Shown piece after piece: positions 58,941 to 64,000 of a stretch of DNA of 64,000 nucleotides (position 1 is its first letter; every line of letters starts with the position of its first letter). The notes below the pieces were generated by a model. That model was not told where the DNA came from. It made no database searches and worked only from the letters and a program-made list of their open reading frames with translations. A program made the position numbers and the translations under genes. The DNA comes from Lactococcus nasutitermitis (GTDB taxonomy: Bacteria; Bacillota; Bacilli; Lactobacillales; Streptococcaceae): NCBI RefSeq assembly GCF_018403765.1, contig NZ_BOVQ01000010.1:24237-88236 (forward strand), given 5' to 3'.

Positions 58941-59380
58941 TACTTTTTGGCTAATCCTGTCAATGCGTAAGCAACTTTGATACAGAGGTTCATGACAATG
59001 TCATTGCGTCCTGCTTCGCGTAAAATCTGCTCTGCTTCTTCACTCTGAAGTCCTTGTTGTACCCAGAAAATATCGGCATCTGTTTTCAAAAATTCGCGAG
59101 CGACATCTGCCAGAAATTCATTACGGCGAAAAACGTCAACGATATCAATGTGAACGGGAATATCTGCGAGGCTCGCATAAACTTTTTCGCCTAGTAATGT
59201 CGTGCCTGCCAGTTTTGGATTGACAGGAATTATCGTGTAACCATTGTCCTGCAAAGCTTTGGCAACCATATAGCTAGAGCGGTCTGTCCGGTCTGAGATG
59301 CCGACAACTGCAATCGTTTTGGACTTTTCAAGATAAGTGCGGATAACTTCCATGCTTGGGTTTTGAAATTCGTAGGTCAT
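58940..59380 (-). CDS. CoA-binding domain protein (YccU type)
   Basis: 146 aa, one Rossmann domain: TIAVVGISDRTDRSSYMVAKAL and VNPKLAGTTLLGEKVYASLADIP, as in the small CoA-binding proteins related to succinyl-CoA synthetase alpha. Cellular role unknown. GGAGAATT site before the ATG. Confidence 0.87.
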   Translation of the reverse strand: MTYEFQNPSMEVIRTYLEKSKTIAVVGISDRTDRSSYMVAKALQDNGYTIIPVNPKLAGTTLLGEKVYASLADIPVHIDIVDVFRRNEFLADVAREFLKTDADIFWVQQGLQSEEAEQILREAGRNDIVMNLCIKVAYALTGLAKK

Positions 59381-59441
59381 AAAATTCTCCTTTTTTCTAT
59401 GATAACTTTTCGTAATCTATAGTAATTATACCACTTCATGC

Positions 59442-59447
59442 TATAAT
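59442..59447 (+). promoter_or_regulatory. Extended -10 box before the nuclease gene
   Basis: TGC-TATAAT ending 6 bp before the ATG, without a Shine-Dalgarno between them. Confidence 0.6.
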
Positions 59448-59453
59448 TAAGCT

Positions 59454-60251
59454 ATGAATAAGAAACGTAAAAAATCACAAGCTTCGTTTGCTGGGCTGTT
59501 AGTTGTTATTATTGCACTGGGAATTGGTTATTTTTCTGCGGATAAATTGCATTCTGACAATTCCTCAACTTCTACTACACAATCTGTTTCTTCTGGCAAG
59601 GTTTTGGCGACTTCGGTGGCGCAGAAACCTTTGCCATTTGAAAATAAACATCAGCTGGTCATGACTAATAATGATGCGCTCGGACGTGCGGTAAATTCAC
59701 ATATTCAGTTGAAAAATTCGCAGGAGCCTGAGGTGAAACGTGAACCTCTGACTTATAATCCTGTAGGCTGGCACAACTATGATTTTTATTTCAAAAAAGA
59801 TGATGGCGATACTGGGCGAATGTGGTTGATGGCACGTGGACACTTGGTCGGTTATCAGTTTTGTGGGTTGAATAATGAAGCGCGCAATCTTGTGCCAGAA
59901 ACGGCGTGGTTCAATGGTGGCAACTATACTGGTACAAATGATAGCAACAATGCCAGTATGCTCTACTATGAAAATCGGCTGGACAACTGGCTTTACAATC
60001 ACCCTAGCTACTATCTGGATTATCAGGTGACACCACTTTACAAGGGAAATGAGCTTGTGCCGCGGCAAATTCGGCTGGCTTATGTTGGCTATGACAGTCA
60101 CGGTGACAAACTCCAGATTAAACTCGGCGGCGGACGCGAGAAATCTGGCAATGACGGCGCAACGGTCGTTGTGCTGGACAATATTTCGCCAAATGCTAAG
60201 ATTGATTATGCGACAGGAACAGCGACAAATACGGTTTCTCGGGCTTATTAA
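59454..60251 (+). CDS. Secreted DNA/RNA non-specific endonuclease, EndA-like
   Basis: 265 aa. Signal-anchor helix at 12-30 after a KKRKK start, Ser/Thr linker, then the beta-beta-alpha-metal nuclease domain: ARGHLVGYQFCG (general-base His; the usual DRGH has Ala here), NLVPETAWFN (metal-binding Asn) and YYENRLDNWL. Homologues are DNA-entry or scavenging nucleases of streptococci. Could make single strands for the ComG/ComE machine, or supply nucleotides. Not linked to a ComX box. Confidence 0.87.
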   Translation: MNKKRKKSQASFAGLLVVIIALGIGYFSADKLHSDNSSTSTTQSVSSGKVLATSVAQKPLPFENKHQLVMTNNDALGRAVNSHIQLKNSQEPEVKREPLTYNPVGWHNYDFYFKKDDGDTGRMWLMARGHLVGYQFCGLNNEARNLVPETAWFNGGNYTGTNDSNNASMLYYENRLDNWLYNHPSYYLDYQVTPLYKGNELVPRQIRLAYVGYDSHGDKLQIKLGGGREKSGNDGATVVVLDNISPNAKIDYATGTATNTVSRAY

Positions 60252-60252
60252 T

Positions 60253-60274
60253 TTTTTGACAGCTTTGTCAAAAA
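60253..60274. repeat. TGACAG palindrome, copy 27
   Basis: Core GACAGCTTTGTC, one base after the nuclease stop. Confidence 0.9.
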
Positions 60275-60302
60275 ATCTAAACTGCTCATTTTGCCATAAA
60301 AC

Positions 60303-60324
60303 TTTTTGACAAAGCTGTCAAAAA
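60303..60324. repeat. TGACAG palindrome, copy 28
   Basis: Core GACAAAGCTGTC, the reverse complement of copy 27, so the two together form an inverted pair 28 bp apart. Confidence 0.88.
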
Positions 60325-60338
60325 AATTTTTCATACAA

Positions 60339-60360
60339 AAGGCTGAAAAAATCAGTCTTT
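60339..60360 (+). terminator. Terminator before the small membrane gene group
   Basis: AGGCTGA/TCAGTCT stem with one G-T pair, loop AAAAA, then T6; ends the nuclease transcript. Confidence 0.65.
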
Positions 60361-60368
60361 TTTCTTGC

Positions 60369-60374
60369 TATAAT
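60369..60374 (+). promoter_or_regulatory. Extended -10 box of the small membrane gene group
   Basis: TGC-TATAAT, 41 bp before the ATG at 60416, which has TTGGAGG. Confidence 0.65.
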
Positions 60375-60415
60375 AAAAATATAAAGAATTACAGGAATAA
60401 AATTTTGGAGGAAAT

Positions 60416-60631
60416 ATGATGCTTTTCTTACTATTTGCCGCGTTGATTGTTTTTGCAGTCATCAAAGGTTTTTTCAAATATATTTTACCAGTTTTACTGA
60501 TTTTGTTTGTGTTGCGAATGATTTTGGGTGGTTTGATGTTGCTATTCAGTCCTCATTTCTGGGGCGCGTTGCTCGTTGTTGCGTTCTTCGTCTGGCTGAT
60601 TGGCACCGTCAAACGTCAACGGCGCTACTAG
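60416..60631 (+). CDS. Small membrane protein, paralogue 1
   Basis: 71 aa, two hydrophobic stretches and a basic end (VKRQRRY). The central LLFVLRMILGGLMLLF with SPHFWG is shared with the next protein. First of three tiny membrane genes packed together. Family not recognised; resembles small envelope-stress membrane proteins of lactic acid bacteria (inference). Confidence 0.75.
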   Translation: MMLFLLFAALIVFAVIKGFFKYILPVLLILFVLRMILGGLMLLFSPHFWGALLVVAFFVWLIGTVKRQRRY

Positions 60632-60643
60632 AAAGGAGTTGCT

Positions 60644-60886
60644 ATGTTTAGTTTTCTATTTGGCTTGGTCGTCCTCGCCTTTATCGTGTCAATTTTCCTT
60701 GCCGTATTTGGTGTGATTGCCTGGCAAGTTTTCTATCGCATTGTGCTTCCGATTTTCGTTCTTTTACTGATTTTGCGGATTATTTTCGCGGGAATCATGC
60801 TCCTGTTTAATCCACATTTTTGGATATTTGTGGCGATTGTCGCGCTGGTTGTCTGGCTTCTCGGAAAGTTTAAAGGAAAACGTTAA
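60644..60886 (+). CDS. Small membrane protein, paralogue 2
   Basis: 80 aa, two or three hydrophobic segments; ILRIIFAGIMLLFNPHFWIF aligns with the previous protein, showing tandem duplication. Ends in a basic tail (KFKGKR). 12 bp after gene 1, GAAAGGAG site. Function unknown. Confidence 0.75.
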   Translation: MFSFLFGLVVLAFIVSIFLAVFGVIAWQVFYRIVLPIFVLLLILRIIFAGIMLLFNPHFWIFVAIVALVVWLLGKFKGKR

Positions 60887-61060
60887 ATGGAAATTCTAGG
60901 GATTATTTTAGTTGCTCTCATTGTCGTCCCCGTCTTTTCTCTAATTTATGCTAGTATTCGTAAATTGCTATTTCGCAAAAAAAGTCCTGAAAGTTGGGGC
61001 TACTACGTTACTCAAGGTGGGATTGGTTTTATACTTAATATTTTCCTAAATCTATTTTAA
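60887..61060 (+). CDS. Tiny membrane protein
   Basis: 57 aa; the ATG at 60887 follows the previous stop directly (TAA then ATG), so it is translationally coupled. One clear helix (MEILGIILVALIVVPVFSLI), a basic loop RKLLFRKKSPE and a second hydrophobic end. Ends at the terminator shared with polA. No family recognised. Confidence 0.7.
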   Translation: MEILGIILVALIVVPVFSLIYASIRKLLFRKKSPESWGYYVTQGGIGFILNIFLNLF

Positions 61061-61093
61061 AAAAACACTGACATAAATTTTGTCAGTGTTTTT
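61061..61093. terminator. Bidirectional terminator between the small genes and polA
   Basis: 13-bp arms AAAAACACTGACA/TGTCAGTGTTTTT, loop of 7. Confidence 0.93.
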
Positions 61094-61096
61094 TTA

Positions 61097-63730
61097 TCAT
61101 TTTGCTTCGTACCAAGTCATTCCTGTATTTTCTTCGACTTTCAATGGAACTGACAACTCAACAGCATCTTCCATCGTTGATTTGACCAGTGCTTTTATCT
61201 CGTCCAGCTCAGCATTTGGCACATCGAGAATGATTTCATCGTGTACTTGCAAAAGCATTTTCGTCTGGAAATTTCCTGCCAGCAGAGCGCGATTAAGATT
61301 AATCATGGCAATTTTCAAAATATCGCCAGCAGAACCTTGAATCGGTGCGTTAATCGCCTGACGTTCAGCACCGTTTCGGATATTGAAGTTCCGTGAATTG
61401 ATTTCTGGGAGCTTGCGGCGGCGGTTAAACATTGTACTGACAAAGCCTTTATCACGAGCATCACGAATGGTCGCTTCGATATAATTTGCCACTTCAGGAT
61501 AGCGGTCAAAATACATATCAATGAATTTGCGTGCTTCTTTGCGGTCAATTCCCAAGCGCCGTGCCAGCCCGAAGTCCGTCTCACCGTAGGAAATCCCGAA
61601 ATTGACAGCTTTCGCGTTGCGCCGGTCATTTGGCGTGACATCCTCGGCTTTTTCAATCCCGAAAACGCGCATCGCCGTACTCGTGTGAATATCCTGATCC
61701 TCCTTGAAAGCTTCAATCAAGTTCGGATCCTGTGCAATGTGCGCCAGCACTCGCAACTCAATCTGCGAATAGTCGGAACTCAGCAACACGCTGTCAGCAC
61801 TCGGCACAAAGGCTTTCCTGATTTTTCGACCTTCTTCAAGGCGCACAGGAATATTCTGCAAATTCGGCGCAACAGATGACAAACGACCTGTCTGCGTGAG
61901 GTCTTGCACATAACGTGTATGGATTTTCCCATCAGCAGCGATTTCAGGAATTAAACCTTGCACATAAGTTGATTGCACCTTGGCAACTTGGCGATATTCC
62001 AAGATTTTGGCGACAATCGGTGCCGTTGCAGCCAGATTTTCCAGCACATCAACCGCTGTCGAATAACCTGTTTTCGTCTTCTTACCGTGCGGTAATTCCA
62101 ACTTTTCAAACAAAATCACGCCCAACTGCTTTGGCGAATTAATATTGAATTCTTCGCCAGCAAGTTCGTAGATTTCGGCTGTCAATGCAGACAAACGTTC
62201 CTCATTTTCCGCGCCGATTTCTTCCAGCGTTTCCTGTTTGGCGCTAATTCCAGCAATTTCCATTTTCGCCAAAACTTCCGCAAGCGGCAATTCCATTTCT
62301 GTCAAAAGTGGCAGCTGCTCATTTTCTGACAAACCTGTCAAAAGTTTTTCTTTCGTTTCCACAAGCACACGGATTTTCCGCGCCAAATGAGCAAAGAAAA
62401 CATCATCTTCAGGAAGCGCACGTTTGACACCTTTTCCATAAACTTCGTCGTCGCTTGCTAAATTTTCACTAGCAAACAAGCGCGCGATGGTTGAGATTTT
62501 ATTATCCTCAGTCGTAGAAAGCAGGTATTTCGCGAGCATACTGTCAAAACTGACCAGCGGCAATTCCCGTCCCAAACGATTGAGCAACACGCGATTTTTC
62601 TTGAAATCATACGTATTTTCAGGAAAATCCATTTTTGACAGAACTGTCAAATCCTTTGATACAAAGATTTTATCCGCATTTCCCCAAGCAAAACCGACAA
62701 TTTCCTCTTTATGATAATTTTCCCCAAAAATCTCGAGATAAAAGAAATCATCTTTTTTGACAGAAATCTCATTTTCCGCGCTGACCACCTCAAACTCAAT
62801 CTCAGATTTTTTGACAGAACTGTCAAAAATATTTTCAGCAGAATTTTCCAGTAATTTTGCCCGAAATTGCACAAATCCCATCTCATCATAAAATTTCAAC
62901 AGCTCATCTTGTTTCGCATCATGATAAATCGTATCGTCCAGCCCAATTTCAATCGGCGACGTCACATTGATTGTCGCCAAAGTCTTCGACAAATAAGCCA
63001 TCTCACGGTCGGCAATCAAATTCTCTTTCATTTTCGACTTCTTCAGAGAATCCACATTTTCATAAAGATTATCCAGCGAACCCCATTCGTGCAACAAATT
63101 CAGCGCCGTCTTCTCACCCACCTTCGTCACACCAGGATAATTATCCGAATTATCGCCCATCAGCGCTTTCAAATCAACAAATTGCGCCGTTGAAAGTCCC
63201 ATTTTTTCCTGCAAAACCTCTGGTGTCCAAGCCTCGAACTCCCCCACACCTTTCTTAGAAATCTCAACCGTCGTATTGCTATCCACCAGCTGAATCAAAT
63301 CCTTATCGCCCGTCACAATCGTCACGTCAAAAGCCACATCAGGCACCTCAGCCAACTTATCCAAGGTTCCAATAATATCATCCGCTTCATAATTTGCCAG
63401 CTCATAGTGCGTCAAACCCAGCTTTTCAATCATTTCCTTAATAAAAGGTAATTGTTCACGAAACTCATCCGGCGTCTTCGCACGTCCACCTTTATAATCT
63501 GCAAACATTTCCGTCCGAAAAGTCGTCTTCCCCGCATCAAAAGCAATCAGCACGTGCGTAGGTTGCAAGCGCTCCAGCAGATTTGTCAACATCAAATGAA
63601 AACCATATATCGCATTAGTATGCAGCCCACTTGGCGCCACAAAGCGATCAATCTGATGATACAAAGCAAAAAATGCCCGAAAAGCCACCGACGAACCATC
63701 AATCAATAATAATCTATTCTTATTTTCCAT
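61097..63730 (-). CDS. polA: DNA polymerase I
   Basis: 877 aa from ATG 63730 (MENKNRLLLIDGSSVAFRAFFALY); an in-frame ATG three codons earlier overlaps the -10 box. N-terminal 5'-3' exonuclease (1-290), a central 3'-5' exonuclease-like domain (about 300-470) that lacks the catalytic acidic motifs as in other Gram-positives, and polymerase motifs A (DYSQIELRVLAH), B (RRNAKAVNFGISYG) and C (QVHDEIILD). Gap repair and Okazaki maturation. Three palindrome copies fall in the inactive central domain (FDSSVKK, LTVLSK, LTGLSEN). Confidence 0.95.
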   Translation of the reverse strand: MENKNRLLLIDGSSVAFRAFFALYHQIDRFVAPSGLHTNAIYGFHLMLTNLLERLQPTHVLIAFDAGKTTFRTEMFADYKGGRAKTPDEFREQLPFIKEMIEKLGLTHYELANYEADDIIGTLDKLAEVPDVAFDVTIVTGDKDLIQLVDSNTTVEISKKGVGEFEAWTPEVLQEKMGLSTAQFVDLKALMGDNSDNYPGVTKVGEKTALNLLHEWGSLDNLYENVDSLKKSKMKENLIADREMAYLSKTLATINVTSPIEIGLDDTIYHDAKQDELLKFYDEMGFVQFRAKLLENSAENIFDSSVKKSEIEFEVVSAENEISVKKDDFFYLEIFGENYHKEEIVGFAWGNADKIFVSKDLTVLSKMDFPENTYDFKKNRVLLNRLGRELPLVSFDSMLAKYLLSTTEDNKISTIARLFASENLASDDEVYGKGVKRALPEDDVFFAHLARKIRVLVETKEKLLTGLSENEQLPLLTEMELPLAEVLAKMEIAGISAKQETLEEIGAENEERLSALTAEIYELAGEEFNINSPKQLGVILFEKLELPHGKKTKTGYSTAVDVLENLAATAPIVAKILEYRQVAKVQSTYVQGLIPEIAADGKIHTRYVQDLTQTGRLSSVAPNLQNIPVRLEEGRKIRKAFVPSADSVLLSSDYSQIELRVLAHIAQDPNLIEAFKEDQDIHTSTAMRVFGIEKAEDVTPNDRRNAKAVNFGISYGETDFGLARRLGIDRKEARKFIDMYFDRYPEVANYIEATIRDARDKGFVSTMFNRRRKLPEINSRNFNIRNGAERQAINAPIQGSAGDILKIAMINLNRALLAGNFQTKMLLQVHDEIILDVPNAELDEIKALVKSTMEDAVELSVPLKVEENTGMTWYEAK
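62323..62344. repeat. TGACAG palindrome, copy 29 (in polA)
   Basis: Core GACAAACCTGTC; encodes LLTGLSEN. Confidence 0.7.
62632..62653. repeat. TGACAG palindrome, copy 30 (in polA)
   Basis: Perfect core; encodes DLTVLSK. Confidence 0.92.
62808..62829. repeat. TGACAG palindrome, copy 31 (in polA)
   Basis: Perfect copy; encodes IFDSSVKK. A half-site (about 62754-62765) 40 bp away encodes SVKKDD. Confidence 0.95.
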
Positions 63731-63737
63731 ATCTCTC

Positions 63738-63743
63738 ATTATA
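63738..63743 (-). promoter_or_regulatory. -10 box of polA
   Basis: TATAAT ending 7 bp before the ATG at 63730; no clear -35 and no Shine-Dalgarno. Confidence 0.55.
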
Positions 63744-63766
63744 CCTTAAAAATCCCAACAAAAAAA

Positions 63767-63783
63767 GGAAGCACTCCGCTTCC
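63767..63783 (-). terminator. Terminator upstream of polA
   Basis: GGAAGC/GCTTCC, loop ACTCC, T7 on the minus strand. It ends some transcript from 63784-63900, where I see no gene. Confidence 0.8.
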
Positions 63784-63846
63784 CCACATTATAATTTTTT
63801 TGGTATGAACTATCTCCACGTTGTCTATTTGTTCTGAATACAAAAC

Positions 63847-63877
63847 AAGCTCACAACAACTTCCCTATGCCAAAAAA
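63847..63877. repeat. Second repeat family, copy near the rRNA operon
   Basis: AAGCTCACAAC...CTATG.CAAAAAA, 26 of 31 positions identical to 42853-42883. Confidence 0.6.
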
Positions 63878-63900
63878 CATTTATAGAAATAATAAACAAA

Positions 63901-63918
63901 AAGAGACCAAAGTCTCTT
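63901..63918 (-). terminator. Terminator of the rRNA operon
   Basis: AAGAGAC/GTCTCTT, loop CAAA, then TTTTTGTTT on the minus strand. Confidence 0.88.
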
Positions 63919-63926
63919 ATTATTCA

Positions 63927-64000
63927 CTTGGCAACTAGCCTATCTCCCAGGAGGCAACCTCCAAGTACTTCCGCCGTGGATGGACTTAACTTCTGTGTTC
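63927..64000 (-). rRNA. rrf: 5S ribosomal RNA (3' part)
   Basis: The minus strand reads GAACACAGAAGTTAAG, then GGAAGTACTTGGAGG, GCCTCCTGGGAGATAGG and CTAGTTGCCAAG, the conserved 3' half of 5S rRNA. The 5' part, and presumably the 23S and 16S genes, lie beyond the window. The exact mature end is uncertain by a few bases. Confidence 0.92.

Noticed and set aside
59808..59830. Ala in place of Asp in the nuclease ARGH motif as a sign of inactivity
   Set aside because: The general-base His and metal-binding Asn are present and the first residue of this motif varies in streptococcal homologues.

Overview
The window reads as the chromosome of a Lactococcus or a very close relative. The grounds are the zitRSQP zinc-uptake operon in its lactococcal order, the pbp2A-rpmG-secE-nusG and rlmH-htrA neighbourhoods, a complete comGA-GG pseudopilus operon, an unusually long PolC with two OB-fold copies, low G+C, and single-subunit-style Firmicute gene families throughout. 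Species cannot be fixed from sequence alone.

Layout. 1-3.2 kb: a WxL cell-surface operon (leucine-rich protein, DUF916/DUF3324 anchor protein, small WxL protein), followed by a 566-bp hairpin-rich spacer and a Sel1-repeat gene broken by two frameshifts. 5-11.9 kb: the S10 ribosomal operon from rpsJ to rpsN, which ends in a terminator directly after rpsN. 12-24.7 kb: mscL, a MATE transporter, thrC, nusG-secE-rpmG, oatA, pbp2A, an RluA-type pseudouridine synthase, and zitRSQP with its promoter and two operators. 24.8-28.5 kb: comG operon behind a ComX-type box. 28.6-42.8 kb: small regulator and membrane genes, polC, a Cys-less NADH-oxidase homologue, uppS-cdsA-rseP-proS, yajC, an AlkD-like gene. 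42.9-49.5 kb: rlmH, a DnaA-box cluster, htrA, a secreted DUF5648 protein, two glycolipid glycosyltransferases, a small YkuJ-type protein and a lipoprotein. 49.5-58 kb: a methyltransferase, an SDR, a eukaryotic-type (GH13_8-like) branching enzyme, a lactococcin-972-like bacteriocin cassette, tRNA-Thr and tgt. 58-64 kb: DUF975 protein, CoA-binding protein, a competence-type nuclease, three tiny membrane proteins, polA, and the 3' end of a 5S rRNA gene.

The most striking thing is not a gene. A perfect or near-perfect palindrome, core TTTTGACAGNNCTGTCAAAA, occurs about thirty times. Intergenic loci almost all lie within about 20 bp downstream of a stop codon. About half the copies lie inside genes (thrC, comGE, polC, rseP, uppS, the AlkD-like gene, polA), where they encode F-D-x-x-V-K or L-T-x-L-S-K type peptides. 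In PolC and PolA they sit in places that look tolerant of insertion. I know of no described lactococcal repeat with this sequence. Its distribution recalls Neisseria/Haemophilus uptake sequences, HIP1 or Rickettsia palindromic elements, and it is present in and beside the com operon, but function is unknown.

Secondary signals are several genes whose -10 box lies 6-7 nt before an ATG without a Shine-Dalgarno sequence (candidate leaderless mRNAs, including comGA, polA and the nuclease), an apparent ATT start for comGG, and a cluster of DnaA boxes upstream of htrA.
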